From Oxytricha trifallax (taxonomy: Eukaryota > Ciliophora > Spirotrichea > Sporadotrichida > Oxytrichidae), in NCBI GenBank assembly GCA_000711775.1, contig ARYC01017057.1, positions 62,001 through 126,000 of the forward strand: DNA of 64,000 nt, written 5' to 3'. This document shows, one piece after another, positions 11,129 to 22,335 of the stretch. The notes below the pieces were generated by a model. It saw only the letters and a program-made list of their open reading frames with translations, was not told the DNA's origin and did not search any database. Every line of letters begins with the position of its first letter. Positions within the stretch are counted from its first letter, which is position 1. Both the position numbers and the translations under genes were made by a program.

Positions 11129-11652
11129 AGTTGAGGAGAAAAAATATTTAATGTGGTATAATAGTATTAAAATTAATTCGATATATCTCATAATTGACAG
11201 TCTGCTTATTAATTTGTGAATAATGTCGGATAAAGTAGTTTAATTAATTTTTAAAAGTCAACATGGAGATTTTTAAAAGTAATTATCAAACAATCTACAA
11301 TAAATTTTAATTTTAATGACAATCTCGAATAAACAACATATCTTAATTAAATTTATATGGTTTAATTACAATAATATAATTGTCATGGGTATTACATCAA
11401 TATATTATTTACAAATCCATATTTTGATGAGAAAGTTCATAGTATGACATTTTACAAATCCATTTTTATTAATATTTGCAAATGATTGAATAATTAATTC
11501 AAGTATATTTGATTAATTTACAGTCACTTACCTATATACAACTTTACTTCCTATAATTTATCGAAACAAATTATCTTATACTAGTATTTAATAGATATTT
11601 ATAGTAGTCGCTGTATACATCTACTATCAGCTGTTTCTGTTGTTTAAAGGCA

Positions 11653-11924
11653 TCAAGACAGTTCTTTCACTTCCAGCCAGTGCTTCCGCAGCTTGAATTG
11701 TTTGATTTCTGCAATTTCCAACCCTGAAACCTCTCCTTCTGCTGTCTGTATTTCGATTCACAGCAGTTATATGACAAGTTCTAGTTTCCTACCTTGATTG
11801 ATCTGGTGGATGCGAGGCTGTTGCCTGCTGTTACTATATTCTTGCTAAATGAATGCTGCATTGCCCTAGTGGATACAGACTTCTCCTTTGCTCTGGTGTT
11901 CTCGTAGATGGCTGCATCTGCTGC
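11653..11924 (-). CDS. Candidate MDS, last exons of a gene, with one intron
   Basis: Minus strand. The first exon reads AADAAIYENTRAKEKS and SFSKNIVTAGNSLASTRSIK. A 47-nt intron at 11746-11792 starts GTAGGA and ends ATACAG. The second exon reads TAEGEVSGLEIAEIKQFK and KHWLEVKELS, ending with TGA at 11653-11655. It is the most GC-rich and least Gln-by-TAA coding block nearby, which argues for a real macronuclear gene terminus. A second minus frame without the intron is also open for about 120 codons but has an odd composition. Upstream of 11924 the frame meets TGA, so an MDS or exon boundary lies there. Family not recognised. Confidence 0.5.
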
Positions 11925-12286
11925 TCAAAGAACTCTGATTGCAGGGAAGCTGTTGTTTCTTGCTCTTTGTGCTGCTTATTTGTTTTAGGATAGAATCTAA
12001 TATGCTGCTATATTATTAATATATAAATGGTTATAAGTATAAATAGTTAGTAGGAGGTAATTATAATACTTATTAAATAGATATTTAAATGGATCTTTCC
12101 TGACTCAATTGTTAACAAATAGAAGCACAGTAGCACTATTAGTGCTTTGATCTATTACTTATTATCTATGTGTCCTTAGCGTATTCAAGAGATTAATTTG
12201 CTTAAATAAATACTTCTATTTCAATTACTCTTGTAAATGATTAAATAAATTATATTATAATAATTACATTATATATTTATTGATTT

Positions 12287-12390
12287 GTTGGCAGTTATAG
12301 TATTTGAAGTTAAACAAACACTTATCTACATTGAAGCTAATGACAGTCAGGATGAACCTATTTCAATTGATGTTCTTCATATTTAATTCA
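12287..12390 (+). CDS. Candidate MDS (VIVFEVKQTLIYIEAND)
   Basis: A plus-strand block reading LAVIVFEVKQTLIYIEAND then SQDEPISIDVLHI, flanked on both sides by AT-rich DNA. Alternating hydrophobic residues suggest beta strands. Its family is unknown. It looks like an internal MDS because neither start nor TGA stop is present. Confidence 0.35.
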
Positions 12391-12555
12391 CTCTGAAAAT
12401 TTATATATATATACTATACAAATGTAATTATCACTTCAACAATTAATACCCTATCCTATAACTAATAACACAAGAACAGTATTACTCCGATCAGGAGCAA
12501 AACGAGTAGTTATTACTGTAATTTTTAAGCATCACCCGAGCATTGGAGTTTAATG

Positions 12556-12720
12556 TAAATATACCAAGCAGATTCATCAAGGACAGTTTTGCCTTTTTGA
12601 TTCCTTGCATGCTTAAATAATGTCTTTTCAGTGTTACTTTGACGTTTGAGCTGGGAAATCCTTGGCAGGTGCTGCTACTGAATTCAATGTCAAGTTACTC
12701 TGCTGGGGTGACTATTAGTG
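12556..12720 (-). CDS. Candidate MDS, minus strand
   Basis: A GC-richer block on the minus strand. One frame reads VTPAEQLDIEFSSS, then VKVTLKRHYLSMQGIKKAK; another reads TEKTLFKHARNQKGKTVLDE. Which is real cannot be settled. Its family is unknown. Confidence 0.3.
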
Positions 12721-13059
12721 ATCGCAGTAATAAATTAATATTAAAATACTAAGGATATTATATTGATAGAATATTGTTTTATTATTAAAATTAAAATTTC
12801 AAATTATTTATTTAATTATTAGCGTTTCAAAATTATTTAAATATGGTAATGTCTATTTGCTTTAAGCACAATTATCACTGTTGGCTTACCCCTCAGTTTA
12901 ATTAAATATTTGTAATTGTTAAGATTTAGAGATTTGTATTAGAAATTAAAATGACCTTAATTCACAATTGATAACAAGTTAAGGTATAAATTAAGAATAA
13001 AATAAAATTATATATATATATATTTAATAATGTGCATTATTAATTAAAACTAGATTAAA

Positions 13060-14150
13060 TAAAAAATGAAAAAGTGCGGGAATAGATGGAGTCAAAACAT
13101 TAACTGCCAGTTAGCCCGAAGAAGATTGCCAATCTACATAGAAAAAGAAGAATCAGTGAAACCGAAATGTTAAACATTTGTGAAAGACTACCTTGAATAT
13201 TCAAACAGATGCCAAAATAGTTAGCAAACAAAAAGCAGCAAAATAATCTAATGAAGGTGGAATAAAAGAATATAAGACATTAAACAAGTTCAATGTAAAA
13301 ATGTAACAACAGCCGAAAATTTTACTCTATCAAATATTTAGAGAGGTTTAATGATAGTCTAAGAGAACAGAGAGATTTGTTAAAAATCAATGGAGAAGGA
13401 GAAAATCAACGACGATTAATGACAAGAGTAATGATGATTAAAAATAAGAGATGAATATCATATCATCATGGTTTATCGAGGTAGTTATATCTTTTTAATA
13501 AGTCAGACGAGTTAACTCAAAACTAAAACAGGACAAGATGATTAAAGAAACAAAAGAAAAACTACTTGACTATATAGGGTTTTGTAGAATCTAGACTCCA
13601 GAGGATAGTTGGAATAGCAGAGAAAGTGATCTTCATTAAATTTAGAAAGCTATTAGTTATAAACTTGTAATTACTAAAATGGATTAAAAGCGAACAAAAG
13701 TACTTATATCAACTTAGTGAGAGAACTAATACACATTAAGACATCAAGAAAGAAGAGCAATAGTAGAGAAGCATACTTTTTAGTTGATAAACAAAAAATT
13801 TATGATTCAGTTTGGTGACAAATTAATGGTTTTGTCTGAATTAGAATAATTAAAAATGAAAACGACTCAACTACTATTTATAAAAATCTGAGAAAAATTT
13901 GTAATTGCATAAATATAATAAAAATATATTCTATATTAAAAAACTAGTAAATGGATAATAAAATAGAGAGATTGTAAAAAACAGTTTGCCTACTTCGTTA
14001 TTGAAGAACAGATTATCTTCCTTATAATAAAATATATGTCACGATTAAATAACTATCTGATTGTCTTGGAGTATAAAAAAAGTAGATTCAGAAAATTGTG
14101 GAATAGTTAAAAAATTAAAAATTATTTCGCTCTTGTAGAAATAATAATAG
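13060..14150. other. Lys/Gln-rich open DNA, nothing assigned
   Basis: Several short plus-strand frames in Gln code are open and lysine-rich (for example QTDAKIVSKQKAAKQSNEGG near 13200), interrupted by TGA. They may be worn-out coding sequence of the element that follows. No domain is recognised. No C4A4-type end was found here. Confidence 0.3.
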
Positions 14151-15557
14151 AGTCCATCTAACATCAGAACATATTAACTATTTGAAATCAAGCTAGACTC
14201 TTTAAGATTAGATAACGCTTTGGCTATGAGGTAGTATCCTCCCCCCCCCTAATGTATACTTTTCATTTTGTAGTCTGATAGAGTTTTTGACGCTGAGTAA
14301 TAGTAGCAGATGAACATGGAATGTGCGAGCAATAGTTTTGGAGCTATGGCCTCATCAAAGTCACTTTTTATATATAAAAACCATTATAAATTTTAGAAAA
14401 AATTACAAATTTTTCACAAAATTTAATTTCTCTAAAATTAATGATTTTTGCAGTTTTTAAATAAATTAACAAATTATATCTAATTTATTATAATTTTATA
14501 AAGTGATTTAAAAATCATTTTAACTTTGATTTAAGATTTTCATAAAGACTATAAAAGCTCACTTTATAAAAATTATAATAAATTAGATATAATTTGTTAA
14601 TTTATTTAAAAACTGCAAAAATCATTAATTTTAGAGAAATTAAATTTTGTGAAAAATTTGTAATTTTTTCTAAAATTTATAATGGTTTTTATATATAAAA
14701 AGTGACTTTGATGAGGCCATAGCTCCAAAACTATTGCTCGCACATTCCATGTTCATCTGCTACTATTACTCAGCGTCAAAAACTCTATCAGACTACAAAA
14801 TGAAAAGTATACATTAGGGGGGGGGAGGATACTACCTCATAGCCAACGCTTTCACTAAAACAACGAGCTATTGTTTTTCATAGTTAATTTCCTGATGTTA
14901 AAATTTCATGCACTGCACTAAGAAACTTATATAAGAAGAATGGTATAAAGTATAAAGTCTGTTGTAGTGACTTTAACCTAACATTTCACAAACAAAATTT
15001 AATTAAAATAGATTTGCAAAGAGTAAACTCCTAAATTTGTGAAATAAAAAATGAAAATGAAAATATTGTATACTTGGTTGAAACGATATTCAAGGCTCAT
15101 TTAGCTAATGGAAAGCATGGGCTCCAAAAAGTCAAAATTTATTTTTAAAAAATAGGGGATAACTCTGGATACTCTAGAAGCTTAAGTTATAATAAGTCCT
15201 AAAAATGGACTTGAAGTTTTTCAAATTGTAAAGAGATCAATTAAAATTTAAGACCTTATTCTTGCCTTAGAAGATCTCGAACATAACTTTTAAGAAAAAC
15301 AGCTAACAATATTTCTGGACAATTTAAGAGCACACCATTAAAGATTATTAAAAGAGGCAATTGAAAATAAGGCCTGGAAACTTTTATTTAATGCTCCATA
15401 TTCTTCGAGATTTAATTGAATCGAAAATTTATTTTCCTGGGTAAAACATGAATACAGAAAGTAACTAATCAGTTAGTAGTTTAAGTTAAGCAACATAAAG
15501 AATTTATATATGCTGTAACATAATCAATAAGGTCGATAAGATGATAAGATTTTTTGA
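14150..15557 (+). pseudogene. TBE-like DDE transposase, split by a MITE
   Basis: The N-terminal part (SSQTLQDQITL) stops at the MITE 14222-14844. After it the frame continues SLKQRAIVFHSQFPDVKISC, then ALRNLYKKNGIKYKV, a typical helix-turn-helix part. The catalytic domain follows: IVYLVETIFKAH, where the first catalytic Asp is Val (15077-15079), IFLDNLRAHHQ with the second Asp, and NAPYSSRFN, then a TGA (15417-15419), then IENLFSWVKHEYRK with the Glu. It ends in TGA at 15555-15557. There is also a frameshift between about 15180 and 15260. It is convergent with the 22 kDa-like gene, as in the TBE at 57237. Confidence 0.75.
14222..14844. mobile_element. Foldback MITE, 8-bp target duplication, copy 2
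   Basis: 623 bp, starting GGCTATGAGGTAGTATCC and ending with its exact inverse. It is flanked by a perfect 8-bp duplication AACGCTTT (14214-14221 and 14845-14852). The arms are nearly identical, so it is younger than copy 1 at 317. It interrupts the N-terminal part of a transposase gene. Conserved outer block and C8 run as in copy 1; the inner AT-rich parts of the arms differ more. Confidence 0.9.
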
Positions 15558-15788
15558 ATAGTGAAAGACACTGTCTTAGTTTGTTAAGCAAAATTTGTGA
15601 AATTTATTTAAGTTTAATTTTGTTAATATATAAATTATATTTCTAATTAAAATATTTATGTCATTAGTTAAAATGCATCCGTTTTGAAGGAGGACTTCTC
15701 ATCATCATATTTTCATCCTGCGCAAGACTTAAATTTCTCTGCGTGCTTTTATAAAATTTGTTCTTCTTTTTCAAGAGTTGTAGATATT

Positions 15789-16480
15789 TCAAATCTTTTC
15801 CTTTTTTTCTATTACTTTATTCCCATTGACTTTGTCTTCAGCATCGACAAGGCCTTCCCCCCTTTTTTCTATAAAGATGTAAATATTTATATACGTTACT
15901 TGAAAAATGATGTACTAATTAAATTTTTTAGAGAAATTGCTCGCATATTGTTATTGACTCCTATTTCATTTCTTCATCAGCAACATAATTTCTCGCATGC
16001 TGCTGTTCTCTTATTATTTATGTCAGCCAATCGTTCTTAATAGTCCTAAGCACTCCATAGAAAAGGTATTTATCAGGGAGATCTGTGACACCATCATAAA
16101 TGCCAAGGTATCTCATTAATACATAATCGTCTTTGATAAAATTGAATATGTTGCTGACACTGAGCTCAGGGTAATTAGGCACGTTGACATAAATAATGTC
16201 GGCGGACTTGAGTAGCTCCTTCTAAGATTAGAGCACATCTTTAATAAATTTCATGCTTGTCTTCTTAAAAGCTGGTAGATGGTAGTCCACTGTAACATAA
16301 ATTTGGAAAAAGCTTATATTATAGGTGATCGTACAATCTAATTTGGTATTGAGACTTCCCTCAAGAGTTCTAAAATTTATGTTCTTGAGGCTTTGAGAAT
16401 TGTTATCAAGATTTAGTTCATGTCCGCTTTTAAAATTATTTATGTATAACTATTTGACAATGAAGTAACTTTAAATTGAA
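15789..16480 (-). CDS. 22 kDa-like transposon accessory protein (unit 2)
   Basis: Minus strand, Gln code, open from about 16480 with no frameshift: KSGHELNLDNNSQSLKN, ITYNISFFQIYVTVDYHLP, VNVPNYPELSVSNIFNFIKD, LMRYLG, DLPDKYLFYGVLRTIKN, IIREQQHAR, then a 31-nt intron (GTAACG..TTATAG, about 15875-15905) and a basic tail with GEGLVDAEDKVNGNK, ending in TGA at 15789. The NYPELSVSN and FYGVLRTI motifs align with NYPEISVTN and FFDVLRTI of the TBE 22 kDa protein at 59375. It is convergent with the transposase (231 bp apart) and divergent from the zinc finger-kinase. No clear ATG is seen, so the start is approximate. An open frame on the other strand (15684-16040) is its shadow. Confidence 0.65.
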
Positions 16481-16945
16481 TTTATGTATTTATTGGACAA
16501 TATCATCGCAAGTTTACTTACTCAATTAAATTTTATTGGCTTAATTTTCCCTTATTACATAAATTAAAGTTCACGAGTACATAAAATGACTTCTAAGAAA
16601 TATCACACTAAGGTTATATTTTGAAACATAAAAAATTCATATGTCATATAACCCCAATCATATTTTGACTTTGCATAAATAATTTTGCAAATGCAATTAT
16701 GTCAAAGCTTTACGCTTATAAAGTAGGAGTAAATTTTAACCATACATAGGTTTATTTTTACTCCCATACTATCAAGTAATAATCGGCTAAAATATTCAAA
16801 TTTTTATGTCTTAGCATGATTAATTAAGTTTGTATTTATGTGTTTGATTAATTATTTATATGTTAATAAAATTATTTATGTCCACAATTTTTTGAGTTAT
16901 TTGTTTATACTTAATACCTATTAGTATTTAATAATTGATTAAATA

Positions 16946-18943
16946 ATGATTTTAAAAACTTCCTCGCTTTCATCAGACTCGGATGAGAGTTCTGATTATA
17001 TTTCCAGAAACATAAATAAAACGAAAATCTCAGAACCTAGTGCATAAATAAAAGACTCTTAAGAAGATAATTATGTACATTCTTGAACTCACGAGTATTA
17101 ATTTATGTATGAGAGATGGCAGTGAAGAAGATCATTGAGAGCTAAGAAAAAAAACTAAAAACCTAAAAAGTTAGCTGAATGAAATTTGTGTTCTTAGGTC
17201 TACACTTAAATGGAACTAAAAAGACACTTAAACGTAAATAAATGAGAAAATGGAAAATTATGTAGTTTAATTTTTGGGTCAACTATGTTTGCCTACTATG
17301 CACTAAAAAGGATGATGAACAAACCTTCAAAAGAAAACTGAAACTATTGAAACATCTTTTAAAACATAACACAAGCGACTTAATCTAATTGGGTTATTCG
17401 AGAATTGTAATTTGTGTTTTTTTAATATTTTTAGACAGTCCCTTAAATTTACAACTCTAGGAACAAACCAGACTCTGATTCTGATAATGGTATTAAACAT
17501 ACAGCAACATAAATTAACTTAGAAGGACATAAAAATACTGTGGCAAACATGAATCATTAAACAAAAGTAAATGATGAAGATAGTGTAACAATTATTGATA
17601 CAGCAACATAAATTGCTTAAGAATAAAATTTATGCATCTGCAAACAAATTAGAATTCCTTCTCAAAATGTTTTGGACCCTTTTTTAAAGAATGAAGTTGA
17701 ACTTATTTTGCGGTTGGCTTAAATATATAATGTTTTAATAACCAAAGAATTTGAGTTGATAATGGCTCAAGTCTCGCTAGTTGAACTTATGTACGACTCA
17801 ATTAACAAAAATTACAATATAGTTTAAAATCTTTGGGATGAGATTAAAATACTTAGCTACATTAAGCCATGCTCTTAAGCTTCCTTTCAAGACAACTGCA
17901 AGGCAGTATATATTGACAACAGATGTTTACAAATAAAGAAAAGACTTTTCAATTCTACACTTTTGAAGCAGCTTAAATTACCAAGATAGAAATCTTAAAA
18001 CTTGCAGTTTTTACTTAAACTCATAGATTCAGTTCAATAATTACATGAGTTATGACTGGTAACTATGCCCAAACAACATTAGGATTGATAATTCTAATGA
18101 TTCTTAACTTATTCTCACTAATTACTGTTGTAGTTCCTTCTTAGGATAAAAGTGTTAAGCCTCTTAAATGCCAATTAGTATTTATTAGCACCCTTTCGTC
18201 TTGAATTAGATTCATAATGGGGACATAAGACAAGACACTTTCTCAATCATTGTAATTCTGATTGAAATTATTTTGGGCGATAAGTTTACTAAGATAAGAT
18301 GTAGAGACATATTTGAGTTGGCAACTTACGTAAGAAGAGACAACTTATTATTGACAGAACAAAAATTGTTTTTAAAATATTTTTTTCATCTGATATCAGC
18401 ACAATTCCTACTCCAAAGGAGTTGGGTGACGAAGTTAAAGAAAAACTATTGAATTGAAATATTTATTTATTTAATGCAATCACAAATTTTCCTCAGATTT
18501 TTATAATTAGATTGATAGAGGAGTTTTACAACAAAAAAATTTAAAGAGGATAAAATTGTATCTCATTAAGAAGTGACCAATAGAAATAGATTATCACCAA
18601 TTTTATTGAATGTATAAATTTAGGTTTTTCATATGTTCGTAGTCATGTAATCATTAATTAAATAGGGTAAACAATAGCATTTTTGGGCGACTTAGCGCCG
18701 AATATTAGCGATAAAGATCAATTTAAAGAGAATTTGATTGTTTAAGAAATCTAAAAAGATGAATAATCTGAAACTAATCCAGAAAAAAAGACAGTCTTCT
18801 TGAGTGATGCTAAAAAATTTTAAATTTATTCTAATTAGGGATTCATAAAATAAAATAATCAAAAAATACCTTAATATGTTAAACATTTATCAAAACATTC
18901 AGTAATCTTACAAATACTTGGAAACAGCTAAAACAGAAATTGA
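16946..18943 (+). pseudogene. Zinc finger-protein kinase gene of TBE-like unit 2
   Basis: Starts MILKTSSLSSDSDESSDY, a Ser/Asp-rich N-terminus. A C2H2-type finger follows: CLLC at 17290-17301 with H..LLKH at 17352-17366, and a possible earlier degenerate one (YTQMELKRHL). The kinase part is worn: LWDEIKILSYIKP, LIDSVQQLHEL, PNNIRIDNSND in place of the HRDxKPxN loop, and DTFSIIVILIEIILGDKF from the C-lobe. A clean stretch follows (FIECINLGFSYVRSHVI, IAFLGDLAPNISDK) and ends in TGA at 18941-18943. At least five frame changes or TGA codons occur. In TBE the same domains form the 57 kDa protein. Divergent from the 22 kDa-like gene, as in TBE. The minus-strand ORF at 18692 is a shadow. Confidence 0.65.
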
Positions 18944-19519
18944 ATTGTTTTAGAGTCCAACAAAGTCTAATATTCTAACTTAATGTTACATGAAATGATC
19001 GATTAATAAAATCATTCTTATACAATATATTCCTCTAGTGGCAGCTTAATATAAAATAATAAACGAAACAGAAAAATAGAGTTATTAATGAAGAGAATAG
19101 CTTTAAAGATATTGAAAGACAAGCCCAAATATTAATTTTAATTGTAACACAAGAAACAAATAATAGTAAAAATATTAGGCACTGATTGAGAATAAATTTT
19201 AAACAGGAAATCTCAAATAAATAAAAAAGAAAATCCGATAGCAATGCATTAAAAGAAGAAATTAATCTCTAATAAAATGGAAATGGGCACGATTATAGCA
19301 AAAGCAAAGTAAGAACTATTCTTTATTTTGGTACACTTCACTATTGCAATATTACAATATTATAATAAGATAAAATAATGCCAGATCATTGCCATAAAAA
19401 TAAACATTGAAAAAATATAACTAGTCTTGGCGTGATATTGATATAAATAATCATAATTTATAATAAAAAATATATTAATTAATATCAAAACTTAATAAAG
19501 TAATAAATATTCATAAAGA

Positions 19520-19760
19520 TCAGACGCATGTGGAGATAGAGAGCTCACATAAAATGTAAGTTTCAATAAACATATCTTTAATTTATTTTTATAGTGGTCC
19601 TACCTAATAAAACCACAGGTGCAGCTGAACTGGTGTTTCGTTAGACTACAAAGAAAGAGGACTTTGAAAACTTTTAAATCAATCAGGATGAATATGATAC
19701 ATAATAAGAGGGATTTCCATTTTTGATTAGGATAATACGTATAAGTAATAATATGATTAG
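19520..19760 (+). CDS. Candidate MDS with intron (LPNKTTGAAELVF)
   Basis: Exon QTHVEIESSHK, then a 39-nt intron at 19556-19594 (GTAAGT..TTATAG), then VLPNKTTGAAELVFRQTTKK and EDFENFQINQDEYDTQQEG, FPFLIRIIR. TAA and TAG serve as Gln. The frame fades into AT-rich DNA after about 19740. It looks like an internal MDS of a real gene. I do not recognise the family. Confidence 0.45.
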
Positions 19761-20014
19761 AATAATTAATAAATTATAGTTTTCATTATATAAATTATAA
19801 ATATAAAGTTGTAAATAGTCTTGGAAGAGAGAAGACAAATAAATCAAAATTTATGTTTTAAATAAAAAAAATAATCTCTTAACTAATATATAAGGCAAGA
19901 AATTCTGGAAAAAATAAAAAGAAAATTTATATAAGCATTGTGTGCAAGAGTATAATATAAATTAAGTTTATAAAAAATTAAAAAGGAATTAAATGGTTTT
20001 TCTACAAATTTAAT

Positions 20015-20087
20015 AATTCTGCATCTTTGCTGAACCCAAGGAACCAGTAAAGAAAGAAATTAAATTTACTCTTTTAAAAATCTGATA
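20015..20087 (+). CDS. Candidate terminal MDS (AEPKEPVKKEIKF)
   Basis: A short block reading CIFAEPKEPVKKEIKFTLLK and ending in TGA. It has a cleaner composition than its flanks. It may be the C-terminus of the gene whose segment lies at 19520, but that is inference. Confidence 0.25.
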
Positions 20088-20099
20088 AAATCCAAAAGA

Positions 20100-21390
20100 A
20101 TGGGTGATTTAACTATTAAAGTGATTGTAAAAAAATCACTTTACATTCATATAAATTTTAAATTTAAATATAATTAAGTTAAATTAACATTGATTTGTTT
20201 GATATATTTTAAAATATATTGCTAAGTTTAACAGATCAATATGGATTAAATATAAAATAATAATAATAAGTTTTACTTTAAAAATAATATAATAAATTAG
20301 TGATCTATATTCTTAAATGCATTAAATTTTAATATTATATTTATTTTTAATATTGTCATAAATTAAGGATTCAAACAATTCTATCTAGAATTATATTAAA
20401 TCTATATAGAATTATAAGAATTTTATGAAGAAACTATTTGATTCATGATTTTATTATAAAAATAATTTTTTATCCACAAAATAACCACAAAAAGGGTTTA
20501 TTTAAAAAATTGTTCTATCAATTTTTTACTTTTTTTAATATTAATTGAATTATATGAAAATTTAAAAAGAAACTCAAGATTCATATTATAATTTATGACT
20601 TACATAAAATCTTTGTATTATTAGTTATCAATCAAACATTTTTGGTAATTTAACTGTATTTTTATATATTAGTTTCAAAGCATGAACTAATCATATCTAG
20701 GTAAAGTGAAAATAATTGTACTAAACTTAATTATATATTTTTTTGCTTCATCGCCAGCATTATAAATTTTAGCGATGAAGCTAAAATGTTATTATAAATC
20801 TCTTATAAAAATAATCACTAGTTTTAACTGCAATCTGAAGCATTGATTGCAGTTGGCAAAGGAATTATTTATAGAATAAATTTTATCTTAAATAATAATA
20901 TATATTTATGCTTTTTTTTAGCAATTCTACAAACTTTCTGAAGCTCTTATTTTACAGAAAAACTTTTTGATTAATTATGAAATCAATTGAATATTTAATA
21001 ATTTCTTGAAAAACATGTGACTACGAAATTTTATATATTTTATAATGAGATCAATTTAATCTTAGAAATTACTTGAAAAAACAACATATGAATAGGAAAT
21101 TATTATTTTAATTATAAAATGAATTCTATTAAATCTTAATTTTACATTTTTAGAATAAATATTAAATAAAATTGTTGATTAAAAATACGTTTAATTATAA
21201 TTATCAAACATCAAATAAAACTAAAAATATTAAATAAAATGAGATCTGATAAACTCCATTATATTTGTAGAATTTTAATCAATAACTTACCAACTATTCA
21301 TATGATAAAAAATCGCATAATCTCTTATTAATCTGTGGAAAGATTAGTTTATCAGACTTATGAATTAATGCCTTCCTGAATTGGAAATAG
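20100..21390. other. AT-rich stretch without recognisable gene
   Basis: AT-rich, low complexity. A small inverted repeat around 20755-20785 (TTCATCGC..GCGATGAA) is the only structure seen. Probably IES or intergenic. Confidence 0.5.
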
Positions 21391-21479
21391 GCTAAATGTT
21401 TGATGACACAAGAACAGGAGCCTGCATTCAAATCTTAAATGATTTAAAAATAGTGCAAAACTTTTTTTTAAATAACATT

Positions 21480-21645
21480 TAAGAACGAAAACCTAAAATA
21501 TACAGTCCTTTAATTCAATAGACTGTGTGTTATATAGGCAATTGGAAAAGATAGATATTGAAGCGGCTTCTATTTTATTCAGCAAAAAGAAGAACTTAAT
21601 GATAACACTCGCACGCTAGAGAGAATTTAGATGCAAGGATTTTCT
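21480..21645 (+). CDS. Candidate MDS, frame uncertain
   Basis: Two frames are open. One reads RKPKIYSPLIQ, CYIGNWKRQILKRLLFY; the other reads LEKIDIEAASILFSKKKNL and RQREFRCKDFLS, ending in TGA. The block is richer in GC than its flanks. YIGNW resembles the start of a MORN repeat, which would fit the MORN segment 500 bp downstream, but the rest of the repeat is missing. Confidence 0.25.
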
Positions 21646-21952
21646 ATCATGAGGTAAATGTAGGATGTCAGGCATATAATAGCTTTACAAAGAACTTGTA
21701 ACATGCTTTGAACTTACTAATTTGACCCTACATAAGCAGCAGCTTATTATAATTATATAATATTCCTACTAACTTCAAATTATTTTTGGCATTTAAAGCA
21801 ATTAAGATTTGACAGAAGAGTAAGAATTTTATATCTTTGACAACATTATTAAAGGACCAAACTTGAATTGTTCTGTCAAGCCATATTTAAGATTTACAAT
21901 TTATAATAAGAATTTGATAAATAAAAAAGAAATTAATTAGAAATAATCAAAA

Positions 21953-22175
21953 ATGGAAAAATGTCTGAGCAGAAGATGCCGTGTCATTCAACATTAATGT
22001 AAGTTACAAAAAACATATCCAATTTTTTTATTTTACAGGGGTTGCACCTGGTAAGAGTGGTGGTGGGAACAGACAAACACTTCGCAGAGCAGCTAAGAAA
22101 AATGGTGAAGGAGTATTTAAATATGCAAATGGTGATATCTTAAAAGGAACATGGAAAGACAATGAAACGTTTTTT
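21953..22175 (+). CDS. Candidate MDS with MORN repeat, one intron
   Basis: Exon from ATG 21953 (MEKCLSRRCRVIQHQ in one frame, or MSEQKMPCHSTL from 21962 in another). A 43-nt intron (about 21997-22037, GTAAGT..TTACAG) follows, then VAPGKSGGGNRQTLRRAAKK and NGEGVFKYANGDILKGTWKD. The latter is a MORN repeat (G.G.F.Y.NGD...G.W), a motif of membrane-associated scaffold proteins and phosphatidylinositol kinases. The frame ends in AT-rich DNA after 22175, so only one repeat is present here and the rest must lie in other MDSs. A related copy of the VAPGK exon lies at 24567. Confidence 0.6.
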
Positions 22176-22335
22176 AGATTTACACTTTGTATATTGGCTT
22201 ATTGTTTTTCATTTATTATTGATCGAATTCTTGTAATCATCTATTTTACAAATTATTTATCATAATTACATCTACTTCCGAAAAATTTGAGGGAAATCTC
22301 ATACATTTGAATTTTGGTTATTAAATCTATGAAAT

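Noticed and set aside
15684-16040. 118-codon plus-strand ORF
   Set aside because: It is the shadow of the 22 kDa-like gene on the minus strand, which has matching motifs and an intron. The plus-strand product is a Phe/Ser-rich string without family features.
18692-19244. Two hydrophobic minus-strand ORFs
   Set aside because: Antisense to Lys/Gln-rich plus-strand coding DNA; Phe/Leu/Ile richness comes from reading A-rich codons backwards.
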